A stretch of 64,000 nt of DNA from Flavobacterium sp. A45 (lineage in GTDB: Bacteria > Bacteroidota > Bacteroidia > Flavobacteriales > Flavobacteriaceae): contig NZ_MUNX01000104.1 in assembly GCF_002001005.1 (NCBI RefSeq), forward strand, positions 23,777-87,776, in the 5' to 3' direction. Numbering within the stretch: the first letter of the stretch is position 1; each line of letters opens with the position of its first letter. Shown here one piece after another: positions 51,516 to 59,813 of this stretch. The notes beneath the pieces were generated by a model, which saw only the letters and a list, made by a program, of their open reading frames with translations, ran no database searches and was not told the DNA's origin. The translations under genes were made by a program, and so were the position numbers.

Positions 51516-51917
51516 ATGAGAAAAATAGAACACATTGGCATCGCAGTCAAAAACCTTGAAGTATCCAATTTGTTATTCGAAAAACTATTTGGCGCGCCCG
51601 CCTATAAACAGGAAGAAGTCGCCAGTGAAGGGGTAAAAACATCTTTTTTCATGAACGGCCCCAACAAAATAGAACTCCTTGAAGCCACCAATCCCGAAAG
51701 CCCAATTGCCAAGTTCCTCGAAAAAAAAGGAGAAGGAATTCACCACATCGCTTTTGATGTTGAAGACATTCTTTCCGAAATCGAACGACTCAAATCAGAA
51801 GGATTCACAGTCCTAAACGAAACCCCAAAAAAAGGAGCCGATAATAAATTGGTCGCTTTTTTGCATCCAAAAGGGACCAATGGTGTATTAATTGAATTAT
51901 GCCAAGAAATAAAATAA
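51516..51917 (+). CDS. mce: Methylmalonyl-CoA epimerase
   Basis: This 133-residue vicinal-oxygen-chelate protein interconverts (R)- and (S)-methylmalonyl-CoA, linking propionate to succinyl-CoA. HIGIAVKNLEVSN (metal His), the ELLEATNPESPIAKFLEKKGEGIHHIAFDVED core and HPKGTNGVLIELCQ end are typical. The start is the ATG at 51516 (MRKIEHIGIAV); the open frame extends 27 codons upstream only because it crosses repeat copy C. Confidence 0.93.
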   Translation: MRKIEHIGIAVKNLEVSNLLFEKLFGAPAYKQEEVASEGVKTSFFMNGPNKIELLEATNPESPIAKFLEKKGEGIHHIAFDVEDILSEIERLKSEGFTVLNETPKKGADNKLVAFLHPKGTNGVLIELCQEIK

Positions 51918-52000
51918 AAATTAGTCAATTCATAATCAGTTCTTTTCAAAACCGATTCCTTCTATTGACTAAATTATTCGAAAATCTACCCAAAAAATAC

Positions 52001-52031
52001 TTGTGACAATAAAATAATTGTAGTAATATTG
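52001..52031 (+). promoter_or_regulatory. tRNA(CAU) promoter
   Basis: TTG at 52001-52003, a 20-nt spacer and TAATATTG at 52024-52031 (one mismatch to TAnnTTTG) place the start about 8 nt before the mature tRNA 5' end. Confidence 0.6.
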
Positions 52032-52044
52032 CAAACTCTTAACC

Positions 52045-52118
52045 GGTCCTATAGCTCAGCTGGTTAGAGCACCTGACTCATAATCAGGTGGTCCCTGGTT
52101 CGAGCCCAGGTGGGACCA
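52045..52118 (+). tRNA. tRNA with anticodon CAU (Ile2 or elongator Met)
   Basis: A complete cloverleaf is present: acceptor GGTCCTA/TGGGACC, D-arm GCTCAGCTGGTTAGAGC, anticodon stem CCTGA with loop CTCATAA and TCAGG, and T-arm CCTGGTTCGAGCCCAGG, discriminator A. The CCA end is not encoded. C4-G69 and C5-G68 in the acceptor stem are features of tRNA-Ile2 modified by TilS, but elongator Met cannot be excluded by eye. Confidence 0.95.
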
Positions 52119-52123
52119 CAGAA

Positions 52124-52166
52124 AAACCTCTCATATCAACTGATATTGAGAGGTTTCTTTTTTTTA
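52124..52166 (+). terminator. Intrinsic terminator after the tRNA
   Basis: AAACCTCTCATATCA and TGATATTGAGAGGTTT pair with a one-base bulge, followed by T-rich CTTTTTTTT. Confidence 0.85.
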
Positions 52167-52514
52167 AAATCACAACAAAGTTCTCTTTTTATACACTTTA
52201 ACTAAAAAAAGGCGCAATTCATCGTAATCCCGATTGGGAAATATCATATGTATAAAAAAAACATTAACTTAGTTGTAGTAATCACCCCAAGGTTACAAAC
52301 AAGGCCTATCTTGTTTAATTTGTAAGTATTAGATTAGCTTTAATTCAAAAAAGTTAATTTTAGCGTTAAAAAATTCATTTTATAGAATTATCATTTGCCC
52401 TTCAGATAATATATCCATAACTTCGCGGCATTAATTATTATAGTGTTAGGAGTTTTAAATCAAAAAGTTCTTTTTATTATTTAGTAAAGTTGATTTATTA
52501 CTTTTTATAAATTT
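52167..52514. other. Gap without recognised gene
   Basis: This 348-nt AT-rich stretch between the tRNA terminator and the small gene at 52515 has no open frame with coding character on either strand. I saw no hairpin of note and no good promoter pair; TTAATTTG near 52317 is a weak -7-like word. Confidence 0.5.
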
Positions 52515-52721
52515 ATGAAAATTATCAAAAATAAATTTTTTATCTGCATTTCACTCCTTCTTACAGGGGTAAGTAGTTATTGCGCACCACCTGCTCCAAC
52601 ACAAAGAGCCCCTACGCCTCCTGACTTGCCTATAGATCAAAACATAATTCAATTAGCATTAGTAGGAGTAATATTTGGCACATATATCATATACAAACAA
52701 AATAAAAAAAGACCTATTTAA
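52515..52721 (+). CDS. Small PID-CTERM-like secreted protein
   Basis: This 68-residue protein has a signal-like N-terminus (KIIKNKFFICISLLLTGVSS), a Pro-rich segment (APPAPTQRAPTPPDL), the motif PIDQN, one hydrophobic helix (IIQLALVGVIFGTYIIY) and a basic end (KQNKKRPI). This tripartite tail (PID, membrane helix, Lys/Arg) is that of the PID-CTERM class of small Bacteroidota proteins. Many relatives have PIDGG where this one has PIDQN. Sorting enzyme and role are unknown. Confidence 0.7.
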   Translation: MKIIKNKFFICISLLLTGVSSYCAPPAPTQRAPTPPDLPIDQNIIQLALVGVIFGTYIIYKQNKKRPI

Positions 52722-52733
52722 GGCCTTTTTTTT
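52702..52733 (+). terminator. Intrinsic terminator overlapping the end of the PID-CTERM-like gene
   Basis: AAAAAGACCT and AGGCCTTTTTT pair with one mismatch around ATTTA and are followed by T. The stop codon lies inside the hairpin. Confidence 0.65.
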
Positions 52734-52756
52734 GTTTTAATAAATTTTTTCTCAGT

Positions 52757-53344
52757 CTATTTCTGACTATACAACCTAGAAACGTATTTCCCGATTACAT
52801 CAAATTCCAAATTCACTTTGGTTCCAATAATAAACGAATTAAAATTAGTGTGTTCATACGTATAAGGAATAATTGCTACACTGAAATTGCTTTTACCTGA
52901 ATTTACCACAGTCAAGCTAACGCCATTTATTGTAATAGAACCTTTTTCTATTGTAATGTTTTGCAATGATGAGTCATACTCAAAAGTGTAAAACCAACTT
53001 CCATTAGTTTCTTGAATCGAAATACAAGTTCCTATTTGGTCAACATGACCTTGCACGATATGTCCATCTAAACGATCTCCTAGCTTCATGGCTCTTTCTA
53101 AATTCACGCTGTCGCCAACTTTCCAATTTGAAATATTAGTCTTTTTAATTGTTTCGCCAATAGCAGTTACCGTATAATGATTTCCAGAGATAGCAACAAC
53201 CGTTAGGCATATTCCGTTATGAGCTACGCTTTGGTCAATTTTTAATTCATTGGCCAATGTCGAATCTATCGTGATGTGAATATTATCTTGCTCTTTCTTA
53301 ACTTCTTGGACAATCCCAAGTGTTTCAATAATTCCTGTAAACAT
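52757..53344 (-). CDS. ribE: Riboflavin synthase alpha subunit
   Basis: This 195-residue enzyme dismutates 6,7-dimethyl-8-ribityllumazine to riboflavin. Two lumazine-binding repeats are visible: MFTGIIETLG with VAHNGICLTVVAI (first) and DGHIVQGHVDQIG with SITINGVSLTVVNSG (second). The N-terminal MFTGI is diagnostic. The gene is divergent from pdxA, with a TAATTTTG -7 element facing back at 53382-53375. Confidence 0.95.
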   Translation of the reverse strand: MFTGIIETLGIVQEVKKEQDNIHITIDSTLANELKIDQSVAHNGICLTVVAISGNHYTVTAIGETIKKTNISNWKVGDSVNLERAMKLGDRLDGHIVQGHVDQIGTCISIQETNGSWFYTFEYDSSLQNITIEKGSITINGVSLTVVNSGKSNFSVAIIPYTYEHTNFNSFIIGTKVNLEFDVIGKYVSRLYSQK

Positions 53345-53361
53345 TTCTTATTTTATTTTAC

Positions 53362-53382
53362 TAAATTTGCACTTCAAAATTA
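53362..53382. promoter_or_regulatory. Back-to-back -7 elements for pdxA (+) and ribE (-)
   Basis: TAAATTTG on the plus strand (53362-53369) and TAATTTTG on the minus strand (53382-53375) are only 5 bp apart. RNA polymerase could not use both at once, so the two vitamin genes may compete. Neither has a clear TTG -33 box. Confidence 0.45.
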
Positions 53383-53405
53383 GCAATAAATAACTAGAGG
53401 ACATT

Positions 53406-54452
53406 ATGAAAAAAGCAGAAAATATAATCGTAGGGATTTCAATAGGAGATTTAAACGGTATTGGAAGCGAAGTCATTCTGAAAACATTCGAAGATTCTCG
53501 AATGTTAGAATTGTGTACCCCGGTTATTTTTGCCAATGTAAAAATACTTTCGTTTATCAGAAAGAATTTTGAATCCACAGTCGCTTTACAAGGGATAGAC
53601 AAACTGGATCAAATTGTCATAGGTAAAGTCAATGTGTTCAATCTTTGGAGAGAAGGAATCGATTTAAGCCTTGGAACAAACGACGAAAAAGTAGGTGAAT
53701 ACGCTATCAAATCATTTGTTGCTGCAACCAAAGCTTTAAAAGAAGGCGACATAGACGTATTAGTCACTGCGCCTATAAACAAATACAACATTCAATCGGA
53801 TTCGTTTAAATTCCCAGGGCATACTGATTATTTAGACCAAGAATTAGAAGGCGATGCATTGATGCTAATGGTTCAAGACAATTTAAGGGTTGGATTATTA
53901 ACGGATCATATCCCGTTGAATGAAGTGGCTTCGCATTTAACCGAAGAGCTAATTTTTAAGAAAATAAAAACTATCAACCAAACTCTAATACAGGATTTCA
54001 GTATCAACAAGCCTAAAATTGCAGTCTTAGGACTTAATCCGCATTGTGGTGATGGTGGAGTTATTGGAACTGAAGATGATACTGTATTGAAACCAGCATT
54101 GAAAAAATTATTCGAAAAAGGCACTTTGGTTTTTGGACCTTTTCCTGCAGACGGTTTCTTTGGAAGCAATCAATACGAAAAATACGACGCTGTTATTGCT
54201 GCCTATCACGATCAAGGTTTAATTCCTTTCAAAACATTATCTTTTGGAAATGGCGTAAACTATACAGCAGGTCTAAATAAAATAAGAACTTCTCCAGATC
54301 ACGGAACTGCTTATGATATTGCTGGAAAAAATAAAGCCGATTATAATTCTTTCAAAGAGGCTGTTTATCTTGCGATTGACGTATATAATTCAAGAAATCA
54401 ATATGCAGAAATCAGCCAGAAGCCTTTAAAAACAAAAGAAAAACAGTTATAA
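53406..54452 (+). CDS. pdxA: 4-hydroxythreonine-4-phosphate dehydrogenase
   Basis: This 348-residue metal- and NAD-dependent enzyme of the DXP-dependent pyridoxal phosphate route carries ISIGDLNGIGSEVI, TAPINKYNIQSDSFKFPGHTDYL, LGLNPHCGDGGVIGTED and YHDQGLIPFKTLSFGNGVNYTAGL with the metal-binding His residues. Length is a little longer than the E. coli protein (329). It is divergent from ribE. Confidence 0.95.
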   Translation: MKKAENIIVGISIGDLNGIGSEVILKTFEDSRMLELCTPVIFANVKILSFIRKNFESTVALQGIDKLDQIVIGKVNVFNLWREGIDLSLGTNDEKVGEYAIKSFVAATKALKEGDIDVLVTAPINKYNIQSDSFKFPGHTDYLDQELEGDALMLMVQDNLRVGLLTDHIPLNEVASHLTEELIFKKIKTINQTLIQDFSINKPKIAVLGLNPHCGDGGVIGTEDDTVLKPALKKLFEKGTLVFGPFPADGFFGSNQYEKYDAVIAAYHDQGLIPFKTLSFGNGVNYTAGLNKIRTSPDHGTAYDIAGKNKADYNSFKEAVYLAIDVYNSRNQYAEISQKPLKTKEKQL

Positions 54453-54495
54453 ACAAAAAAAGGTGAATAACATTATTAGATTTCCAATTATTTTA

Positions 54496-54503
54496 TATCT
54501 TTG
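54496..54503 (+). promoter_or_regulatory. -7 element of the yceD-rpmF-fabH-acc operon
   Basis: TATCTTTG lies 33 nt before the ATG at 54537. The TTG inside it would begin an over-extended open frame, which is rejected. No -33 TTG at the expected distance. Confidence 0.5.
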
Positions 54504-54536
54504 CACTCCCGAAGTTTAGGGCAAATTGTTGTTGAA

Positions 54537-55088
54537 ATGAGCAAGACAAAAGAATATGTAATTCCTTTCGTAGGATTGAAGCTAGGGAAACACAAATTTG
54601 AGTATCAAATAAATAATGCGTTCTTTGAAATCTTTGATTATAACGAATTTCAAAATTCAGATATCAAAGTAAATGTAGTTTTAGACAAAAAAAGCAACCT
54701 GCTTGAAATTGATTTCAAACATAAGGGAATTATTAATGTTCCTTGCGATCTTACAAGTGAAGATTTTGATTTGCCTGTAAAGGGAAAATTGAAACTTATT
54801 GTTCGATTTGGGGAGACATTCAATAACGACAATGAAGAATTGCTAATATTGCCTTTTGGGGAGTTTGAAATAGACATCGCTCAGTATATATATGAGATGA
54901 TTGTACTTTCAATACCACTAAGAAGGGTACATCCAGGAATAAAAGATGGAAGTCTAAAAACAGAAGCTTTGACAAAACTGAAAGAATTAGCAATTGAAGA
55001 ACAAACAAAGAAAAACAAAGAAGAAAAGGAAGAAGAGAATATAGACCCGCGCTGGGACAAATTAAAGCAACTATTAACGGATAAATAA
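54537..55088 (+). CDS. yceD: YceD/DUF177 family protein
   Basis: This 183-residue protein (MSKTKEYVIPFVGLKLGKHKF start; the 12-codon upstream extension starts within the promoter) shows the DUF177 order: GKHKFEYQINNAFFE, DLTSEDFDLPVKGKL and the C-terminal acidic EEENIDPRWDKLKQLLTDK. YceD homologues lie directly before rpmF in most bacteria and help 23S rRNA accumulation. rpmF follows after 9 nt. Confidence 0.9.
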   Translation: MSKTKEYVIPFVGLKLGKHKFEYQINNAFFEIFDYNEFQNSDIKVNVVLDKKSNLLEIDFKHKGIINVPCDLTSEDFDLPVKGKLKLIVRFGETFNNDNEELLILPFGEFEIDIAQYIYEMIVLSIPLRRVHPGIKDGSLKTEALTKLKELAIEEQTKKNKEEKEEENIDPRWDKLKQLLTDK

Positions 55089-55097
55089 TATAGTAAA

Positions 55098-55292
55098 ATG
55101 GCACATCCAAAGAGAAAAATCTCGAAAACTAGAAGAGACAAAAGAAGAACACATTACAAAGCTACTGTAGCTCAAATCGCTACATGTCCTATTACTGGAG
55201 AAGCACATTTATACCACAGAGCTTACTGGCATGAAGGAAAAATGTACTACAGAGGACAAGTTGTTATAGATAAATCTGTAGCTCTTGCTTAA
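55098..55292 (+). CDS. rpmF: 50S ribosomal protein L32
   Basis: This 64-residue protein has [20 protein letters not shown] at the N-terminus and the C-terminal [10 protein letters not shown]. It has a single Cys (ATCPITGE), so it is the zinc-free type. It lies between yceD and fabH in the standard order and is followed by a terminator-like hairpin before fabH. Confidence 0.96.
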   Translation: MAHPKRKISKTRRDKRRTHYKATVAQIATCPITGEAHLYHRAYWHEGKMYYRGQVVIDKSVALA

Positions 55293-55315
55293 TACGTTTT
55301 TGTAAATAATACTAG

Positions 55316-55342
55316 AACTCTCACTTCGTGAGAGTTTTTTTT
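55316..55342 (+). terminator. Terminator or attenuator after rpmF
   Basis: AACTCTCAC-TTC-GTGAGAGTT is a tight stem followed by seven T. It would separate yceD-rpmF from the fabH-accBC genes, at least partly. Confidence 0.82.
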
Positions 55343-55466
55343 GTTGTTTATAATTTCCCTCAAATAAGAAAAACTTAAAACAATTAGTTTGGTTTTTTTA
55401 TTGTAATTTTAGAGACTTTTAAAAATTTTGCAAATGGCAACATTTGGCAATAAATAATCGCATATA

Positions 55467-56465
55467 ATGAGTACAATTACAGCCGCAATTACCGCAGTTG
55501 GAGGTTATGTTCCAGACTTTGTTCTTTCCAACAAAGTTCTCGAAACTATGGTCGATACAAATGATGAATGGATAACCACACGCACCGGAATTAAAGAAAG
55601 AAGAATACTAAAAGATGCCGATAAAGGAACTTCTTTCCTTGCTATAAAAGCTGCAGAAGATTTAATAGCAAAAGCAAACATTGACCCTCTTGAAATAGAT
55701 TTAATTTTAATGGCAACGGCAACTGCAGATATGCCAGTAGCTTCTACTGGAGTATATGTAGCAACTGCAATTGGCGCTACAAATGCTTTTGCATACGACT
55801 TACAAGCCGCTTGTTCTAGCTTCCTTTACGGAATGTCAACAGCCGCTGCTTACATTCAATCTGGGCGATACAAAAAAGTACTGCTTATTGGTGCAGATAA
55901 AATGTCTTCAATTGTAGATTATAAAGATAGATCAACGTGTATTATTTTTGGAGATGGTGCAGGAGCTGTTTTATTTGAACCAAATTATGACGGTTACGGT
56001 TTACAAGATGAATATTTACGAAGTGATGGTGTTGGTCGTGATTTCTTGAAAATTCCAGCTGGAGGTTCTATTCTTCCAACTAGTATGGAAACGGTAAATG
56101 ACAATAAGCATAATATCATTCAAGATGGTAAAACTGTTTTTAAATATGCAGTTACCAATATGGCTGATGCAAGTGAATTGATTCTTAAAAGAAACAATTT
56201 GACTAATGAAGATGTAAACTGGTTAGTACCACATCAAGCTAACAAACGTATTATTGACGCTACAGCTCATAGAATGAACTTAGAAGATGATAAAGTATTG
56301 ATGAATATTGAAAAATACGGAAATACTACTTCGGCAACATTACCATTAGTATTATACGATTTTGAACACGTTTTCAAAAAAGGGGACACTATAATTTTTG
56401 CTGCTTTTGGCGGCGGTTTTACTTGGGGATCCATTTACCTAACTTGGGCTTACGATAAAAAATAA
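55467..56465 (+). CDS. fabH: 3-oxoacyl-ACP synthase III
   Basis: This 332-residue condensing enzyme joins acetyl-CoA (or branched acyl-CoA) with malonyl-ACP to start fatty acid synthesis. The catalytic triad is intact: Cys116 (QAACSSFLYG), His in PHQANKRIID and Asn in YGNTTSATLPL. The N-terminal DEWITTRTGIKERRIL and terminal FGGGFTWGSIYL are typical. It is followed by accB and accC. Confidence 0.96.
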   Translation: MSTITAAITAVGGYVPDFVLSNKVLETMVDTNDEWITTRTGIKERRILKDADKGTSFLAIKAAEDLIAKANIDPLEIDLILMATATADMPVASTGVYVATAIGATNAFAYDLQAACSSFLYGMSTAAAYIQSGRYKKVLLIGADKMSSIVDYKDRSTCIIFGDGAGAVLFEPNYDGYGLQDEYLRSDGVGRDFLKIPAGGSILPTSMETVNDNKHNIIQDGKTVFKYAVTNMADASELILKRNNLTNEDVNWLVPHQANKRIIDATAHRMNLEDDKVLMNIEKYGNTTSATLPLVLYDFEHVFKKGDTIIFAAFGGGFTWGSIYLTWAYDKK

Positions 56466-56487
56466 AATAAACTAAAAAGAAATAATT

Positions 56488-56967
56488 ATGGATTTAAAAG
56501 AAATTCAAAATCTAATCAAATTTGTAGCAAATTCAGGTGTTGCAGAAGTAAAATTAGAAATGGATGATGTTAAAATCACCATCAGAACTACTTTAGAAGG
56601 AAACGTTACCGAAGCAACTTATGTTCAACAATTACCTGTTCAAAACGCTCTTCCTCAAGCTGCCGCTCCACAACAAATAGCTCCAGTTACTGCTGCTCCA
56701 GAAGCACCAGTCGCACAAGACGCTCACTATATCACAATAAAATCGCCAATTATTGGTACTTTTTACAGAAAACCTGCTCCAGACAAACCAATGTTTGTAG
56801 AAGTTGGTAAATCTATTGCAAAAGGAGATGTTCTTTGTGTTATTGAAGCCATGAAATTATTCAATGAAATTGAATCTGAAATATCTGGTAAAATTGTAAA
56901 AATATTGGTTGATGATATGTCTCCAGTAGAATTTGACCAACCTTTATTCTTAGTAGATCCATCATAA
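56488..56967 (+). CDS. accB: Biotin carboxyl carrier protein of acetyl-CoA carboxylase
   Basis: This 159-residue protein has an N-terminal helix (MDLKEIQNLIKFVANS), an Ala/Pro/Gln-rich linker (about 48-78) and a C-terminal biotinyl domain with the thumb and the biotin-accepting Lys123 in CVIEAMKLFNEIE. It carries the carboxyl group from biotin carboxylase to the transferase. It is 22 nt after fabH. Confidence 0.96.
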   Translation: MDLKEIQNLIKFVANSGVAEVKLEMDDVKITIRTTLEGNVTEATYVQQLPVQNALPQAAAPQQIAPVTAAPEAPVAQDAHYITIKSPIIGTFYRKPAPDKPMFVEVGKSIAKGDVLCVIEAMKLFNEIESEISGKIVKILVDDMSPVEFDQPLFLVDPS

Positions 56968-57056
56968 GAAATTTTGAATGATGAATTTTGAATGGTGAAT
57001 TTATCTCATTCAAAGTAATTTAAAATTTATAATTTATAATTTACAATTTCAAGAAG
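56968..57056. repeat. AT-rich direct-repeat tract between accB and accC
   Basis: GAATGATGAATTTTGAATGG gives a tandem TTTTGAATG(R)TGAATTT pattern, followed by AATTTATAATTTATAATTTA. The tract has no coding or terminator character; it separates two genes that are usually adjacent. Confidence 0.6.
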
Positions 57057-58403
57057 ATGTTTAAAAAAATACTAATAGCAAATAGAGGAGAGATAGCACT
57101 TCGTGTCATCAGAACTTGTAGAGAAATGGGTATCAAGACAGTAGCCGTTTATTCTACTGCAGATGCCGAAAGCTTACACGTGAAATTTGCCGACGAAGCC
57201 GTTTGTATAGGACCACCTCCAAGTAACCTGTCTTATTTAAAGATGTCCAATATTATTGCTGCTGCCGAAATTACAAACGCAGACGCAATTCATCCTGGTT
57301 ACGGGTTCCTTTCTGAAAATGCAAAATTTTCTAAAATTTGTCAAGAACACAATATAAAATTCATCGGTGCGTCTCCAGATATGATTGACAGAATGGGTGA
57401 TAAAGCTTCTGCAAAAGCTACGATGATTGAAGCTGGAGTTCCTTGTGTACCAGGTTCAGTCGGAATCTTAGAATCTTTTGAACAAGCTGCTGAATTAGCC
57501 GATAAATTTGGATATCCTGTAATGTTAAAAGCAACTGCCGGTGGTGGAGGTAAAGGAATGAGAGCTGTTTGGGCTCCAGAAGATTTACTGAAAGCATGGG
57601 AAGGTGCACGTCAAGAATCAGCTGCCGCTTTCGGAAACGACGGTATGTATCTTGAAAAATTAATTGAAGAGCCACGTCATATCGAAATTCAAGTTGTTGG
57701 TGATTCATACGGTAAAGCATGTCACCTATCTGAAAGAGACTGTTCTGTTCAACGTCGTCACCAAAAATTGACTGAAGAAACTCCTTCTCCTTTTATGACC
57801 GAAGAATTGCGTAACAAAATGGGTGAAGCAGCTGTAAAAGCAGCAGAATACATAAAATACGAAGGTGCTGGAACTGTTGAGTTTTTGGTGGACAAACACA
57901 GAAACTTCTACTTTATGGAAATGAATACTCGTATCCAAGTAGAGCACCCTATTACGGAACAAGTTGTTGATTATGACTTAATCCGTGAGCAAATCTTAGT
58001 AGCAGCTGGTGTGCCAATTTCTGGAAGAAACTATCTTCCTCAATTACATGCTATCGAATGCCGTATCAATGCTGAGGATCCTTATAACGACTTCAGACCG
58101 TCTCCAGGAAAAATTACTACATTACACATGCCAGGAGGTCACGGAGTACGTTTAGATACTCATGTTTATTCAGGTTATACTATTCCGCCAAATTACGATT
58201 CGATGATTGCTAAATTAATTACTACAGCCCAAACTCGTGAAGAAGCTATTAGTAAAATGAGAAGAGCATTAGACGAATTCGTAATTGAAGGTATCAAAAC
58301 AACCATTCCATTCCACAGACAGTTGATGGATGATGCTAGATACATCGCAGGGGATTACACCACAGCCTTCATGGATACTTTCAAAATGAATGACCCCGAA
58401 TAA
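57057..58403 (+). CDS. accC: Biotin carboxylase subunit of acetyl-CoA carboxylase
   Basis: This 448-residue ATP-grasp enzyme carboxylates biotin on AccB. The N-terminal [21 protein letters not shown], the glycine-rich [15 protein letters not shown] loop, [13 protein letters not shown], and [15 protein letters not shown] (catalytic region) are intact. Length is as in E. coli (449). A terminator follows. Confidence 0.97.
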   Translation: MFKKILIANRGEIALRVIRTCREMGIKTVAVYSTADAESLHVKFADEAVCIGPPPSNLSYLKMSNIIAAAEITNADAIHPGYGFLSENAKFSKICQEHNIKFIGASPDMIDRMGDKASAKATMIEAGVPCVPGSVGILESFEQAAELADKFGYPVMLKATAGGGGKGMRAVWAPEDLLKAWEGARQESAAAFGNDGMYLEKLIEEPRHIEIQVVGDSYGKACHLSERDCSVQRRHQKLTEETPSPFMTEELRNKMGEAAVKAAEYIKYEGAGTVEFLVDKHRNFYFMEMNTRIQVEHPITEQVVDYDLIREQILVAAGVPISGRNYLPQLHAIECRINAEDPYNDFRPSPGKITTLHMPGGHGVRLDTHVYSGYTIPPNYDSMIAKLITTAQTREEAISKMRRALDEFVIEGIKTTIPFHRQLMDDARYIAGDYTTAFMDTFKMNDPE

Positions 58404-58419
58404 ATTAATTCAAATATCA

Positions 58420-58451
58420 AGTCCCATTCCTAACCGAATGGGATTTTTTTT
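58420..58451 (+). terminator. Intrinsic terminator of the acc operon
   Basis: TCCCATTC and GAATGGGA pair around a 6-nt loop and are followed by eight T. Confidence 0.85.
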
Positions 58452-58478
58452 GGATTTTAAACCACAACGCCATTTTAC

Positions 58479-58517
58479 CTGGCTGCTGTCGGGTTATCCG
58501 ACTACTTTGGTAGCCAG
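58479..58517. repeat. Nested-stem structured element
   Basis: CTGGCT (58479-58484) pairs with AGCCAG (58512-58517) and encloses a second stem GTCGG/CCGAC (58488-58492, 58498-58502). The region is locally GC-rich and not linked to either neighbour gene. It looks like one copy of a dispersed intergenic element; I saw no second copy in this window. Confidence 0.5.
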
Positions 58518-58651
58518 CTCCTATCCTTCATGCGTTTGCAAAACCATTTGTATAGAAAACCAATTATTTTTCCCAAATGACGCTCGTTTGAAATCCGTTT
58601 GTTAAAACTTCCTTTCTTCTTTTATTTATAGTTATTAAATGGCCAACTTCG

Positions 58652-58659
58652 TACCTTTG
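58652..58659 (+). promoter_or_regulatory. -7 element of thiL
   Basis: TACCTTTG lies 38 nt before the thiL ATG. No TTG at the -33 distance is visible. Confidence 0.45.
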
Positions 58660-58697
58660 CTATCTTGGTAAAACCAAAACAGCAATAAACAAACAAA

Positions 58698-59744
58698 ATG
58701 ATTGAAGATAAAAACCCACAACGTACCAGCATAGCGCAATTAGGAGAATTTGGTTTGATAGACCATTTAACAAAAAACTTCGAGATCACCCAATCTTCTA
58801 CATTAAAAGGAATTGGTGACGACGCAGCCGTATTGGATTTCAAAGAAAAAAAAGTAGTTGTTTCAACTGATTTATTGATTGAAGGTGTACATTTCGATTT
58901 GGCTTATATGCCTCTAAAACATTTAGGGTATAAATCCGTCGTGGTGAATCTATCTGATATTTGCGCAATGAATGCCCGACCAACTCAAATCACGGTTTCT
59001 ATAGCTGTATCTAATCGTTTTCCATTAGAGGCATTAGAAGAATTGTATGAAGGAATTGCCCATGCCGCTCAGGAGTACAAAGTGGATGTAATCGGTGGCG
59101 ATACGACTTCTTCCCAAAAAGGATTAATCATTAGTGTTACTGCACTTGGTGAGGCAGATGAAAACGAGATTGTTTATAGAAACGGTGCAAAACAAACTGA
59201 TTTATTAGTAGTCACAGGCGATATTGGAGCAGCTTATATGGGATTGCAGGTATTGGAAAGAGAGAAACAAGTTTTTCAAGTCAATCCAAATTCACAACCC
59301 GATTTGGATGCTTATACCTATTTGATTGAACGCCAATTGAAGCCGGAAGCCCGAAAAGATGTTCGTACTTTATTGCACGCATTGGAAATTAAACCCACTT
59401 CAATGATAGATATTTCCGATGGATTGTCTTCAGAGATTATGCATTTGTGCAAACAGTCAGGTGTCGGTTGTAATCTGTATGAAGACAAATTGCCTATAGA
59501 TCCTCAATTTATCAATGTTTGCGAAGAATTTAATATTGATAGCACAACAGTTGCCATCAACGGTGGTGAGGATTACGAATTGCTCTTTACAATTGCGATG
59601 GAAGATTTCGAAAAAATAAAGGGAAATCCAAATTTTAGCATTATTGGGCACATGACCCAGAAGAGTGAAGGAGTGCATCTTGTTACTCGTGCCAATACAA
59701 AAATCCCTTTAAAGGCTAGGGGTTGGGATGCAATAAGCGAATAA
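58698..59744 (+). CDS. thiL: Thiamine-monophosphate kinase
   Basis: This 348-residue enzyme phosphorylates thiamine monophosphate to the diphosphate cofactor. GEFGLIDHLTKNF, KGIGDDAAVLDF, STDLLIEGVHFDLAYMPLKHLGYKSVVVNLSDICAMNA and DISDGLSSEIMHLCKQSGVG follow the ThiL/PurM-like order of metal-binding Asp motifs. It is a single-gene unit ending in a shared terminator. Confidence 0.94.
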   Translation: MIEDKNPQRTSIAQLGEFGLIDHLTKNFEITQSSTLKGIGDDAAVLDFKEKKVVVSTDLLIEGVHFDLAYMPLKHLGYKSVVVNLSDICAMNARPTQITVSIAVSNRFPLEALEELYEGIAHAAQEYKVDVIGGDTTSSQKGLIISVTALGEADENEIVYRNGAKQTDLLVVTGDIGAAYMGLQVLEREKQVFQVNPNSQPDLDAYTYLIERQLKPEARKDVRTLLHALEIKPTSMIDISDGLSSEIMHLCKQSGVGCNLYEDKLPIDPQFINVCEEFNIDSTTVAINGGEDYELLFTIAMEDFEKIKGNPNFSIIGHMTQKSEGVHLVTRANTKIPLKARGWDAISE

Positions 59745-59764
59745 TTGATGAAATGTTTTAAAAA

Positions 59765-59800
59765 GAAAAAGCGACATTCTAGTGTGTCGCTTTTTTTTTG
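59765..59800. terminator. Bidirectional terminator between thiL and the response regulator
   Basis: AAAAAGCGACA and TGTCGCTTTTTTTT form the stem, with A and T runs on each side. Confidence 0.85.
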
Positions 59801-59813
59801 TTTTGAGGAGTTG

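Noticed and set aside
52045..52118. tRNA as an integration site for a mobile element
   Set aside because: The tRNA 3' end is not repeated nearby, and no integrase or phage gene follows.
58390..58605. 71-codon frame overlapping the end of accC
   Set aside because: It runs through the acc terminator and the nested-stem element at 58479; its protein-like look probably comes from the repeat.
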